From: Dichetophora obliterata
Taxonomy: Eukaryota > Arthropoda > Insecta > Diptera > Sciomyzidae
Direction: 5' to 3'
DNA length: 64,000 nucleotides
Assembly: GCA_963920525.1 (NCBI GenBank)
Contig: OY986435.1
Location: 274,868,848 to 274,932,847, forward strand
Below are positions 12,294-24,105 of this stretch, piece by piece. Below the pieces are notes generated by a model. It was not told where the DNA came from and searched no databases. It worked only from the letters and a program-made list of their open reading frames with translations. How positions within the stretch are numbered: position 1 is the stretch's first letter; each line of letters begins with the position of its first letter. The translations under genes and the position numbers were made by a program.

Positions 12294-13230
12294 TACAGGG
12301 TTGTCAATATTCGAAGCGCCCATCTGGCAACACTGTAACTTTCCGCAGTGATGCCAAATCGACTAATGACATACCGCGTTTGAAGCGTCATTCCAAGCAA
12401 ATGTTTACAATGGAACAGTACACGTCACGCGAACGCTCTAAAATTTTTGAAATTTACATTCAACAAAACAAGTCAATAGTGAAAACTCAACTCAATGAGC
12501 GATGAAGCTCATTTTCAGTTGAACGGAACGGTAAACAGACAAAATTGCCGTATTTATGCCACTGAAAATCCACAAGAGATTCAAGAGGTACCTCTTCACG
12601 ATGCAAAAGTCACTCTTTGGTGCGGCGTTTGTGCTAAAATGCTCATTGGGCCGTTCTTTTTCGAAGATGATAATGGCCACAGAGTTACTGTCAATCAGGA
12701 GCGTTATCGCGATATGATAAACAATTTTTTCATGCCAATCGTTCGTCGAAAGCGTATCAGGCACTACTGGTTTCAACAAGACGGCGCGCCACCACACACA
12801 AGCCGCACTACAATCGATTTTTTGAAGCAATTGTTCCCTGGCCGTTTGATGTCAAAAAATGGTGATTTCGATTGGCCGCCAAGATCACCAGATTTAACGC
12901 CTCCAGACTTCTTTTTGTGGGGTTATTTGAAACCAAAGGTTTACGTCAACAAGCCAAAGACCCTAGAAGAGCTGAAAACCAACATCCGTCAAGAAATAAC
13001 CGCCATTCCCATCGAAATGTTGAAGAAAACCATGGAAAATGCTGCAAAACGGGCACAATATGTCGTAGAGGCCAATGGCGACCATTTACGAGATATAATA
13101 TGCAAGAAATAATGTAAGCAAATCTACTTGAACCCAATTAAATGATATTCATGACGAACAGACAAAAAATTGTGGTTTCTTTGATTTATTTAAAAATAAA
13201 ATGGGCGCTTCGAATATTGGCAACCCTGTA
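12294..13230 (+). mobile_element. Internally deleted DD41D mariner-like element
   Basis: The element is 12296-13228 (933 bp), flanked by TA at 12294-12295 and 13229-13230. Terminal inverted repeats start CAGGGTTGYCAATATTCGAA and continue to GCGCCCAT. It encodes a damaged transposase of the Tc1/mariner superfamily. Both ends survive but the gene has lost its middle. Confidence 0.88.
12401..13112 (+). pseudogene. Tc1/mariner (DD41D) transposase with internal deletion
   Basis: The N-terminal piece (12401-12505) reads MFTMEQYTSRERSKIFEIYI, the start of the DNA-binding region, and then joins directly to the catalytic domain in another frame (12495-13112, 205 codons). Roughly 100 residues expected between them (helix-turn-helix remainder and linker) are missing. 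The catalytic part has Asp in SDEAHFQLNG, Asp in WFQQDGAPPHT and Asp in PDLTPPDFFLWG, with 41 residues between the second and third, i.e. DD41D. That spacing is the one reported for rosa-type mariners. The AATAAA near 13195 may serve as poly(A) signal. Not expected to be active, but the ends could be mobilised by a relative. Confidence 0.85.
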
Positions 13231-14292
13231 TTGCCATTTTTTTTTTTTCTTTGTACGATGAGTATTAAAGGCTGTAGGTATACTCAAAGTCTCAAATATC
13301 ACTTTGAAAAAATTTGTGAAAATGACCCCCATACAAACCGCGCTGAAAGAAGTAATTATATTTGACTACGTCAAAACTAAGACTTTGAAGGCAATAATAA
13401 ATGTTAGTATTGATCTATGGATATGTTATCTATTATGTAAACTGAAAAGTTTAAGTAAATGTTGTCTTAAAATGCAGATTTGAACTTTTCTTCCTTTTTA
13501 GAAATAATAATAGTTTTATAAGCAATTACAATTTTGAAAATTGGTAAAACATTAGTGGGTAAAAAAGAAAAAATAAACACATAATTTCATTTAAAATTAT
13601 TTAATAAACAAATTTAAGGTTGTGAAAATTTCACATTAAAACTTTACAATAATAAACAAAAATACGAGTTTGTTTTGCAAAACATTTGTCTAAAAATATT
13701 TAATCTGTCATAGACAGTTTGAAAAAAAATACTCAGGAACGGCTTTAGGCTTACTTTAAAATAACATGTGTTATTGCTCGAGAAATGGATTGCGAGTGAA
13801 GATACATAAATTAGGATGTATGCAAATATTTAAATAAATAAAATAAAAACATGTATGAAAGAAGTGCCTTATTAAAACGAAGTGCCAAAAGAAAATAAAA
13901 GCAAACAATAATATATATCAGGACGTATGAGTAACTTTAAATTGGATATTTACCCCCGTATTCATAAACCTGTTTTAGCGATAGTTATACAGTGAAAAAC
14001 ATTTTGTTATGTATAAACGTATATTATCATCAACGTTCTAAGAGTATACTAACGATCGCTAAAACCATTCTGAACATCGTTCCTACTCGTTCCTCGTCGT
14101 TGTTTTGTTCAAATTGGTTGATCCTTGCTCTACACATTTTTCGGCGCTTTGGAAAAGGATCCTCTTCTTCCACTAAAGTGCAGATAATCAAAATATTGAG
14201 CATGTCCATTGCTTTTATTTTTTTGTTTACTTTTCACTTCACTTTTTTTTGCTTTTTTAATGCCTAATATAACTTGTCAAAATCAGCTATAG
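13231..14292. repeat. Intergenic DNA with a dispersed repeat
   Basis: About 13249-13370 (GTACGATGAGTATTAAAGGC, CTGTAGGTATACTCAAAGT, then CCATACAAACCGCGCTG) is the approximate reverse complement of about 47430-47555. The rest is AT-rich with no gene recognised. Confidence 0.4.
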
Positions 14293-14685
14293 GTGTTGTT
14301 ACGGTGGTCGTCATATGATCCCTGGTCATGACACTTTTTATTCTCTTTTTTCGTTTGATGAGCTGTGTGACGCACCTAAGCACCAGTACACTTTTTGCTA
14401 CTTTTAGTATTTTTACAACCGACGTGTTGCTATTAAGCATACATGTTGCTTTCATACATTTTATACTAAAAGTGTACTATTTTCGTGCATAAACACAAAT
14501 ATTGTGAATAAGTTCACAACGCAACACTGGTTTGATCCCATGATTTCATATTTTTGTCAAATCATTTGGTGACCGTGGTGGTGAAAATTTACTCTCTTGC
14601 TCTCGCACTCAAATTGTTAATATACATTGAAACAACAACAATGCATGACCATGATGAGCCTATGACCGCCACCGTAACAGGGCAC
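14293..14685. repeat. Possible MITE with TGTTACGGTGG inverted ends
   Basis: GTGTTGTTACGGTGGTCGTCATA at 14293-14315 is mirrored by TATGACCGCCACCGTAACAGGGCAC ending at 14685. The arms remain partly similar for about 40 bp. No coding capacity and no target duplication seen. Confidence 0.4.
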
Positions 14686-15540
14686 TTTCTGGCGACAAAA
14701 AGTCTGTTTTTCGTCAAATTCTTTCGTTAAGCTGTCAGCTGATGAAGTGTTGCTTACTGTTTTTAAAAAATTCCCATATTTCTTAAAATGCTCTTAAAAT
14801 ACGTTTATGCATAAACAGCATTTTAAGGGATAGTTTGTGTTCTAACAAAAACAGTTTTTAACGAGTGCATAACAAATGTAATGAATATGTAATGAAACTT
14901 GAAAGAAGAGTAATTATTTTTGAAGTAAGTAAATTTTTTAAAGTTAGTAAATGCTTTAAGTATAAGTAAACGTTTAAAAAGTTAGTAACATTAAAAACTA
15001 GTTACGTTTATGAAAAATAAATATTAAATTAAAAATACTTAAATTAGTTTTTAACAACTTTAACTTATAACATAATAACTTAATTGTTATTCAAAACAAA
15101 TTCAATATACTATCTTTAAAGATAATATATAATTCATTATTGATATAATTTTATTTCGATTAAAAGTTAATGGAAATATTTGTATGAAATTTAGTGTCTA
15201 TTTTATGGTTTTAAAAAAATAGATAAAATGACTTACTTTGAATATCCCTGACGTCTGCAGGTGCCTGATGACTTAGATTCCTGAAGATTTCCTGATAATT
15301 TCAAAAGTTTAAAGCAAAAATAAATGTGGGATAAAACAGTCAACAAAAACATCGACCGACACCAATCGTGCTGATATGAATATGTTAGTTTTTATACGGC
15401 AATTCAACACAAAAATAATTTTTTCAGTTTTTTAGCAGGTGTTCGACAACATAAAGATTATACAACAGTCAAAGTTCAAGGTCATCACAACCGCCAGACA
15501 CCGACTCAAAAGTAAGAGGGACTCTTAAAAACTATTCCTA
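14686..15540. other. Unassigned intergenic DNA
   Basis: AT-rich. No gene, RNA or clear repeat boundary recognised. Confidence 0.3.
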
Positions 15541-16343
15541 AATATTTTTTTTTTGGCTCAGAGAAATCCCCATGGAGCGGTTTTGGTTCTCTTGAACCTT
15601 TTTTTGGACAAAAATCATGTTTTTTGCATGTAACTTTTGCTTCTTCAAAATGCTTATCCAAGATCAGCAAGATAATAAAGATATTGATTCTGATTTTGAG
15701 ACCCCAAAAATCGATATTTCGTCATTTTTGGGGAAATTTTTTTTAAACTCCTATAAAATATATATTTTTTTTATGGTATTAACATGAGCTTTAGTTTATT
15801 AAAAAGGTATTTAGCTCTTCTTGTCATTGATATATCGTAAAGTGTGGTTTAACAAACACTGAGAGCCACAAATATATAAAACTTGAGATACCGATATTCA
15901 AAGGACTTTTTTCAACTTAAATTATCAGATCAGTAGTCAAAATTTAGCCAGAATTGAAAAGAAGCCTTTTGTCGTTCAAAACACACATTATTGCTTCAAA
16001 AAAAGTATCGAAAAAACTTTTGAAAACCACACTACACGATACATCAATGAAAAAAAAAGAACTCAATACCTTTCTAATAAAATAAAATTCATTTGAATGC
16101 AGTGAAAAATACATATTTTATAGTCGTTTAAAAAACATATATCCAAAAATTACGAAATATAGATTTTTTGGGGTCTCAAAGAGTTTGTAAAAAAAATTCA
16201 ATGTTTGTGTACGATCAAAATCTTTCTTTTATTTAGCAGAAAAAAGAAGTTACATTAAAAAAACATGATTTATGGGCAAAAAAAAGGGTTCAGGAAAACC
16301 AAAACCGCTCATTGGAGATTTCTCCGATCCAAAAAAAAAATTA
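15541..16343. mobile_element. About 800-bp foldback hairpin element
   Basis: Left arm about 15541-15854 and right arm about 16024-16343 are inverted copies along more than 300 bp. For example GAGCGGTTTTGGTTCTC near 15575 mirrors AAAACCAAAACCGCTC near 16295, and GATATATCGTAAAGTGTGGTT near 15830 mirrors AACCACACTACACGATAC near 16025. The loop is about 165 bp. Arms differ by scattered substitutions and small indels. There is no transposase. It is either a foldback transposon or an inverted duplication. A transcript would fold into long dsRNA. Confidence 0.75.
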
Positions 16344-16994
16344 TGCCAAAATAGTTTCTAAGACTCCCTTTTTAGATTTCTTTTTTGTCTATACAAATCG
16401 TTCCGGCATATTGAGAATACTTATACTTTATGCCAAAAAAATTTCATCCATGGTTCTTTGTAATTTTAAGAGATATGACGCTTTTTATGTAAAACTAGTA
16501 ATTACACTGTGCGTTCTGCAGCAAAGAAACATTAGCTGCATTACCGTGGCACTAGATCAGATCAAATCTAAGTAAAACAACGTTACTTCAACCTTTTATC
16601 AATTTGTCATCACAGTCTTGAAACACCTGTTTTAAGAACAATAACAAAAGAAAACAACAATACCAAAACGCCCATTGAGCGGTGAAACGTCAGAATAGGA
16701 AAATGAATGGTTATTTAGATTTGCCAACTATGTTCGTTTTGATAAAAAATGCTTGAAACTTGGCAGCATTTTAAGATCAGAAATAGAGCTAGAAATCGAG
16801 CTGGTTTTAATTTTTGTTTTTGTTTTGTGAATAAAATAGAGCCGACTTCTAGATCAACGATCACGGGAATGCAGCTATTGAATGTTACTGTTTTTTTCAA
16901 TGTATCTGTAGCTCTGCTGTTGGCTAAAATACAATAAATTTAAAATTTTTGATATTTGCTTTTTGTTTGACTGGCCGTGAAGTCTCTTTTAATG
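16344..16994. other. Unassigned intergenic DNA
   Basis: No gene recognised. Short open frames here lack any family-like motif. Confidence 0.3.
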
Positions 16995-17165
16995 CCTCCA
17001 CTTGAGATCTTGCTACCAGGCAAACAAAAAACATAGCAATCAAAGTGCTGTTTATTTTCCGCCGCCAATTCGGTTCATCCCCTCTAACGTTGCGCAACCG
17101 ATGTGATACTGCTCTTCTCTGTTCATCGTTGTAGTAGATTTGCTTGGTAATTGTTGTTGTAAATG
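16995..17165 (-). repeat. Dispersed repeat, copy B
   Basis: Reverse complement of the repeat at 10155-10385: it contains TTCGGTTCATCCCCTCTAAC, GATCTTGCTACCAGG and AGATTTGCTTGGTAATTGTT. Unlike copy A, the two shared blocks are nearly contiguous, so copy A carries an insertion or copy B a deletion. Confidence 0.55.
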
Positions 17166-17289
17166 TATTCTAGTTCAGCTACAGATCTATATATACAATG
17201 ACAGAAAAACAATGAATATCCTTCAAGATTTCTTTATGAAGGAACGATTTGTCAGCAGATGAACTTATTGATTGTTGCTTGCTGCCATA

Positions 17290-17493
17290 GTAGAATTAGA
17301 CAAGGTAGTGTTAGGGCTGAATGTGTTATCTTTATTAGTGACCATAACTGTCAAACTCACACATTTTGATATATTTTCCAGTTCTTGCTTTCATATTGTA
17401 TCCTCATTGCTTGCAGATTTTTTATGAAATGTCAACTTCGTTTTGACAGTTTCGGTCACCGGCTCTCCGCCCTAACACTACCTTGTTTAATTT
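17290..17493. mobile_element. About 200-bp MITE with long inverted repeats
   Basis: AATTAGACAAGGTAGTGTTA followed by GGGC near 17293-17317 is mirrored by GCCCTAACACTACCTTG plus TTTAATT near 17469-17493. Inner repeats GTGACCATAACTGTCAAA and TTTGACAGTTTCGGTCAC (about 17339 and 17441) are also inverted. No coding capacity. Target-site duplication not resolved. Confidence 0.6.
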
Positions 17494-18261
17494 TGCTATG
17501 CTTGCTACATTTGCTGAGCGCCTGGTAGCCAATATCCAAGAGCGTGAATTTGAGTTTCATGACCAACATAAAAACATTTGTAGTTTTATAATTGTCGCTA
17601 GCATATTCTCTGACTGGGACCATGGTATAATAAGTAATAGGTAGGAGTGACACTTCATGTTTCGACCATCGAATATCATGCAAAAGAAAACAAAATAGAG
17701 AACGTGTGTCACACACATTGGCTGCATTCAGAGGAGTCATCTGCTGTGAATAGATCATTGAATTGAAAAGGTTTCTCACTCAAATTTAAAAAAAAAACAG
17801 TTGCCAACTGTTACTCCGCTGAAAGCTGCCAATGTGTGTGAAAACGCACTTTATATTGCTTTCTTTTGTTTGAAATTGCAGCTCGTGAGAAAATAAGTAG
17901 TTGTCAAGGCTACCTAATAATAATTTCATCATGAGTGGGACTGCATCGTCCAAAATTGTTTGTTTCTTATATCAGATACCATAAGCCTATAGTATCTTTT
18001 TTAAAAATAAAATGCAATGATTAATGACGCAAACAGTGAAAATAATGTAAATGATATTCAATGAAATGTATGTAAATACAAATTTTATGTTTGTGTAAAT
18101 TATTATGTACAATATTTTAAGTCCATATTAATTATTTCAATAAGTTTAATTTATATTTTTATTTATGTTTTACTTTGTTTTTTATATTAAAACCCATAAT
18201 TTAAAATATTATGAAGTGATAAAAGATAAAAATAATGTGCATTAATGATAACCCGGATGTA
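17494..18261. other. Unassigned intergenic DNA
   Basis: A minus-strand open frame of 107 codons starts at 17779 but runs into the MITE arm. It has no recognisable domain and is not called as a gene. Confidence 0.3.
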
Positions 18262-18365
18262 CGGATAAACCGAATCGGGGGCCGAAAATAAACTGCACTT
18301 TGTTTGGTATGTTTTCTGTTTTCCTTGTAGCAAGATGTCAAATGCAGGCATTAAAAGAGACTTCA
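18262..18365 (+). repeat. Dispersed repeat, copy C (partial)
   Basis: Contains AAACCGAATCGGGGGCCGAA, AAAATAAACTGCACTTTG, GTAGCAAGATGTCAAATGC and GGCATTAAAAGAGACTTCA. The same blocks occur in copies A (10.2 kb) and B (17.0 kb, reversed). Confidence 0.5.
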
Positions 18366-18619
18366 AGACCCATCAAACAAAATATCATATATAAAAAAAA
18401 GGAAATTTATTTTATTTTAGCTACAGCTCTAAATATAAATTGAAAGAAAAAATAAATATCCTTTTTGAAGATTATTTTTCATTCAATAGTACTCCCTGTA
18501 TTTTATTTTTATATCAACAATATTCAATTTAAATGTAATAATATATTTTGGTGTAATTATAAAGTAAAAATGCTATCTGAATAAAAAATATTTTAAAAGA
18601 AATAATCAAAGGTTGAGGG

Positions 18620-18735
18620 GTGAAAATATAAAAATTTTTCCGATTAGCATGAAAATTCTTATATAGCAGTAAGCGGTCCGTGGCAGGACAAAGTCTTCCA
18701 GGGAATACTAATATTTTACATATATGTTTTCGCTT
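18620..18735 (+). repeat. Dispersed repeat shared with 52.65-52.73 kb
   Basis: ATATAGCAGTAAGCGGTCCG, GGCAGGACAAAGTCTTCC and GGGAATACTA match the block near 52677-52728. The 52.7 kb copy has a cleaner small hairpin (GGCAG, 8-nt loop, CTGCC). Such a hairpin close to a repeat end could mark a Helitron-like 3' terminus, but no CTRR end or 5' TC was confirmed. Confidence 0.4.
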
Positions 18736-20264
18736 CGGTCGGCAGTCCCTTCACTGTTTTACTTTTTTTTAAATTAACAATAAAAAGTATAAACTGTTTT
18801 TTTGTACTTATTTAGTTAGTTTAAATTTGCTGCATTATTTAGTAGTTTGAATTAAGTAGCAAGCTTTTATTAAGGTACTAATACAGTGTTTAGCTATAAA
18901 AACACACATTTTTTTATTAATTTTTTTACCTAGTATTATTAATTTAAATAATTCGAATTTTCTACATAATAAAGAATTCTTCATGGGGAAATTAAAAAAA
19001 AAATGCTTTTGTCTTTATAGTTTTTGTTAATTTTCTATAGGGCGTTGAAGTTAGCTTATTTAAAAAATTGTGTCAATTGGCTTCCCGTTTCCAGCATTTA
19101 TAAGGCGTCAGAAAATAAAACAGCAAAGTGCGTTCTTGACTTAAGGGTTGTAGTTGAGCACTCAACCTATGTAAAAAAAAATTGTTAAAACCCCCTTTTT
19201 TTGCTGAAACTTTCAGCCATACAAAAAAAAAAAAGTTTTTCTGCTTTTTGTAGGTCTAGTACTTAACAGAGTTTATAAAGATCACAATGAATCAAGATTC
19301 ATCGAAATCGATCAAGTAAGAACTCCAGATATCTTAGAGGCCGTTTCAAAAAACCTTATTTTGAGAAAAAAAAAACGACTAAAGACTTAAAGGTTCTTGA
19401 AAATCGCGCGACATACGAAAATGTTTATTTCAATAAGAAATGTTTATTTCACTCACAATTTTTTTTAAATTAAAAATATTTTATATTATAAGAACAACTT
19501 CTGTTCTGCTTAGTTTTCTTCTGAATCTTAAAATAAAGACAATTTTTAAGTTAGAAAAGATTGCTACAAAAGTTTTAATTTTTGTTTTCAAATAAAAGGA
19601 CAGAGTGAAATTTGACATGTACAGAGTGAAATTTGACAAAAAATGAAAAATCACTTCCATAAACGTAGCAGATTTGTCAAAACTAATTGTTTAATAAAAT
19701 TGTTTAATAGTTTTTGATTGATGATTTGTTGAAATGATTGTTTTTTTGTGCAGCAGAAACTTCAAAGCGTAAACATGGACAAACGGACTTGATAGCTGTT
19801 TTAAAATAATCTTTGGAAAGCCCCACAATGCTTTACAAGTTACTTAGACTTTTTTTAAAAGAGAAAAACTCTTGGCTTTTTTTTTTTGAAATAGCTTAGC
19901 AATGAAACAGTGGCTTAATATTTAAATTTTGTATTTATTTTTTAAGGTCAGTAATGATTTTTGCATGAAAAATCTTTAATCCGTGGCCCTGAAGTCCTCC
20001 TTAGATAAAGTTTCCATAATGGTTCTGCCATTTTTAACACTCAATTTCGACATCAGATTTAAAATCAGCAATCTCAAATCCAACTCATTAATTTTAATGC
20101 ATGTGGTAAGTAAAAGGACTATGGTTATTTCTTTTATCACTGTGCAAACTGCAGCAAATTAAAGCATTGTAAGGATATTTGTACGTCAGAATCGAGTGAA
20201 CAGTAAGTTTTTGAGTTACGAATGTATGCTAGTAAATGTTGTTAAATTGAAAGTGTTAATTTTT
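18736..20264. other. Unassigned intergenic DNA
   Basis: AT-rich. A short shared phrase GATTTAAAATCAGCA occurs near 20057 and 22079. No gene recognised. Confidence 0.3.
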
Positions 20265-20755
20265 TTTAAGAACTTGGGTGTTATGCTTGACTGGAAGATG
20301 AGTTGGTAGGCGCATTCTGATGCACTTAAGAAGTATATGTTAGCTTCCACTAGCTTTCAAAAAACTTAAAGTTTTACCTCTGAAACACTTATTTTGTTAT
20401 AAAATTTTAAACATTTTCTTTGCCAGATCTGGCCATCTATTGAACAGGTGCTCTTCCAGTTATAATCTAAGAAGAAACACTCAAAATCTTGCTTACAAAA
20501 ACTTTTAGAATGTAATTGTGCTGAATTTAATTTATTTTTAGTCGCCTCCTCTCAAGTTAAATTTTTCTGACGATTTGTCAGCTTATGATTACCTTTTATT
20601 GATTTCTTTATTCCATAATGAGCTCTATTTTTAAGTAATTTCTTACAACTTTATCAGAACTCAAAATTTCTCGATTGGAACACTCCTGCTCTTTAACAAA
20701 ATGTATTTGAATTATTTCTTGATCGGCTAACCCTCTTATACCCAAGCCCACTTAT
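20265..20755 (+). pseudogene. Jockey-like non-LTR retrotransposon, decayed reverse-transcriptase C-terminal part
   Basis: Conceptual translation from 20265 gives NLGVMLDWKMSW, then AHSDALKKYMLASTSF after a stop: the LGV-LD-KLSW-H-D pattern found at the end of non-LTR reverse transcriptase domains. Further on, AYDYLLLISLFHNELYF and NFSIGTLLL resemble the C-terminal region of jockey/CR1-type ORF2 proteins. Several stops and frameshifts interrupt it. No intact catalytic motif (YADD) was found upstream. A relic on the plus strand. Clade assignment is tentative. Confidence 0.5.
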
Positions 20756-23700
20756 AGGCGGGGTTCACACCGATCGCTATAAGACCGTAGTCTGTGGACA
20801 ATTTTTCAAATGGTTTCATTCAGAGTCTAGACGAACCTTTGACCTATATTTCAGTTTTTCTCGCTTGGAGCTAGCATGCTCTGTTTGACAATTACGTCAA
20901 TTTGAATTTAAATTTCACCATTTTTTTACGAATTCAATAAATTTTTTACTCCAAATTTTCAGCTTGATTTTCGGTAAAAAAAAAAACATTAATTGAAGTA
21001 AAATCCAAGCGAAAAAAATACTAGTTAGTACGAAGTTGTTTTTTTCTTTTAATTGAGATATAAAAAATATGTAAAACAACCTGTTGTGGACATTTCCACC
21101 TGTAAAAAATGAACGAAGAACTAAAATTGAAAATGAACTTCAGATCGTTTTTCTCGACCCTAAATTAGTATAATCTTATAAGTATAATCTGATTTGGAGC
21201 TCAAACAAAAATTGAGGCATTAAAAGGTTAAGTAAGTTCCACGTGGCATTTTTTAATGTTTGCCTAAAATAATGAATGTTAATAACTTCTCAGGATTTTC
21301 TTTAAAAAAAAACAGAAGCTTACTTACTTATTTTATAGTTTTGAAAAGAAAATATTTTATTTTGTTTTTATTTCCTCTCAAAAATGAAATTTCTTCCACT
21401 GCGTCTATACGAATATGCTGCTACTACGAAGTGCATTCACAGTCATACTAAATTTTTACAATAACAAAACAAAAAAGGCAAATAACCATTACGTATTTCA
21501 AAAACAGACATAGCGGCTTATTACTTTATTACCACGGTTGCAAAAAGCTATGCCTTATATTTACACAAATTGAATAGTTAATGCATTAAAAGTAGTGAGG
21601 CTAAACGAATATGCCTCAGTGTTCTAGAAGCATAAGTAGTGAATCCATGTTTCTCAAAAGGGTAAAATTATGGCTTTTAGACCTAAATTATAGCAATGTT
21701 TGTGATCTCCTATGTGTAATTTTTAAAATTTGCTTATTTGTATTTAAAAAGTTAGGTTATTTACACTATCTTCATTACTCTACATTTCAAATTACACTAC
21801 ACTATGAATTCATCATTGTTTTCAATTACGTACTTAATTTTGTAATTTTTTATTATTGTAATTTATATGCTAAAACTTAAGGGAAAAAAATATACCCTGT
21901 TTAATTTATAAGCCCTCTGTTATTATGCTAAGTTTAACTGCATTCGCCACTTGTTCTTAATTGAATAACAGATTGTAGCAGTACTTATTAATCAATCTAT
22001 AAATAAATCAATTCTAAATTTTATAAAGTAATGATGAAATTGTGAAATTTATGCGGCCACATTAGAATTGCGGATTGCAGATTTAAAATCAGCACTCTAA
22101 AAACCACTACAAAAATCATTTCAGAAACTCGGTCAATAAACCTGAAAAAATATCCCATAGTGCACTGTGGAGTACTTCTGCATTTTCATGTTCAAAATTG
22201 ATTTCACAGGAATGTTCCTCGTACAGTTTTTGAGTTCATTTTAAATTAATTTATTAAATTTATTGCAACATCTATTGATTGCGTGTACTTGGTAACTCTG
22301 GAGTTTCTCCAATTAGGTTATTTTTTATCTTTCTTTTTTTTTTTTTTTGCCAAACTTTTAGTCTGTATTTTGTGACTTTAATGCATGTCTGTGTTCTTAG
22401 TTTGCTCGCTGCTGGAGTTCATTACTTGGTTTGGCTCCGTCGCATTGTTTTCTCTAATAATTCCAGCGCAATGTGCTTGTACAGAAACAACAACAGCAAT
22501 CATAGAAACGGAACAACAAGTACAAAACTTGTACACAATTTGTTTCGAGTTATTTTTAATAAACTGTTTTGATAGTGCTTCTTGCTTGCATACTTTTAGG
22601 CAAGTTGTAAGCAACTTTCATAGGCAAAATATTCTTCGCGGAAAGCCCAAGGCAAAAGAGAATAAGAGAAAATTTGTTGGCCTTGCCAAGAATATGTTGC
22701 AAGATGGGAAGAAAAAATGTGTGCAGAGGAAAATCGGGGAACCACGAAAAACTTTGCACTACTGTTTTTTTATTTTTTTAGAAAAAAAAAATAATTTCAT
22801 GGTTTTTTTCAACTACTTCGTTGAATTTTTTGTTCTCTTTCTGTTTTCTATTTTTATTTTGGTTGAATTTTTGAACATAACATTTGCCAAAGAATTCGTA
22901 ATGAACAATGAATGAATGGACAAGCTCAGAAAACAGCAGTAAAAAAAGAAAAAAATTGGAAACACAAATAATTTTTTATTTTAAAGTTTTGCAGATCATT
23001 AAATGCTGAGAGGCACGAAATGTTTCCGCCAGATGGCTATATGAATAAGGGTACTGGGTGGTAGAGTGAGAAAGTAAGTGAGTGACGCATTCGAAGGCAA
23101 CCGGAAATGGAAAAATTCTTCCGTCAGTTTTGACTTTAGCTATATTTTGATATGTTGACGTTGGCAAAAGAATACATTAAAAAATTTGTATAACAACAAA
23201 TGAGTTTGGCACTTGTCAGTAGAAAAATGCAAAACCAAGAACTCACTAGTTCACTTCTTCTTATTTTTGTTGTTGCTTTGCTGTTGTGTCTTTGTAGCAG
23301 CATTTTTTTAGAAAATATGCAAATCAGTTTTTTATTTAATAAAAGGATTTCGTAATGTTTAAGGTTTTTTTATATATATTAAATTGTTTATTGATTGTTT
23401 TTGAGTTAAGTAATGACATAGTTTAAGAAAAGAGGCTATTGAATTGAGTGTACCTAGTACTCTTCAGACATCCACATGTAAGGTAAATGGCTGTTTCAAT
23501 GTCGAAAGATGCTTAAAGGTAAAACTGCAGTTTTTACAAAAAATACAATTTATCTTTAAAATAATGAATTCTTTAGCACAAAGTGAAGTGTGATGATTAG
23601 CTTCGCATTTCCTCTTCCCACTCCTGCTTCAACTGCCCTAATCTCACGCAGTAAGTTGTAGAGGATGCAAAGTTTACACAGAAATTATAGGACAGAAGAA

Positions 23701-24105
23701 AAATAATAGTTCTGCTGGTTAAACTAATAGACAAAGAAATTTAGTTCAATGTTATTATACCGAAAACGAATTTCCACAGCTAGGCAATGTGCAGCATACT
23801 TTTGAAAATAATGTTGTGTGTGTTCACTCTGCGTTGTATACGTATCTGCACCACTGAAAAGTTGTAGAACATCGCGAGTACTACTGATGATGTTGACGGA
23901 GATTAAGCTTGATTATGTTCTTAGTTTTATTTTAAGTATCTTGTTTTTATTTTCTTTTTCCATATATATCTGTACATACTTTTATATTTATCTTAACTTC
24001 TCTATTATTTTTATGCTTGGAGTTGTGTTAGTAATGTTTTTGATGTAATTGTCTATGGCTGCTACTGTCTCTGACACTAGCAATATCCAAAATACCTTGT
24101 TTGGC
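20756..24105. other. Unassigned intergenic DNA
   Basis: About 3.3 kb of AT-rich DNA. A 176-codon frame at 22385-22915 starts with a hydrophobic stretch but ends in T-rich low-complexity sequence and has no recognised domain, so it is not called. Its basic middle portion is the only segment that looks at all protein-like. Confidence 0.3.

Noticed and set aside
17456..17779. 107-codon minus-strand frame
   Set aside because: Its C-terminal end is the arm of the MITE at 17290-17493, and no family is recognisable.
22385..22915. 176-codon plus-strand frame with a hydrophobic N-terminus
   Set aside because: Ends in T-rich low-complexity sequence, no domain recognised and no splice or promoter support. 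Kept only as a remark in the intergenic entry.
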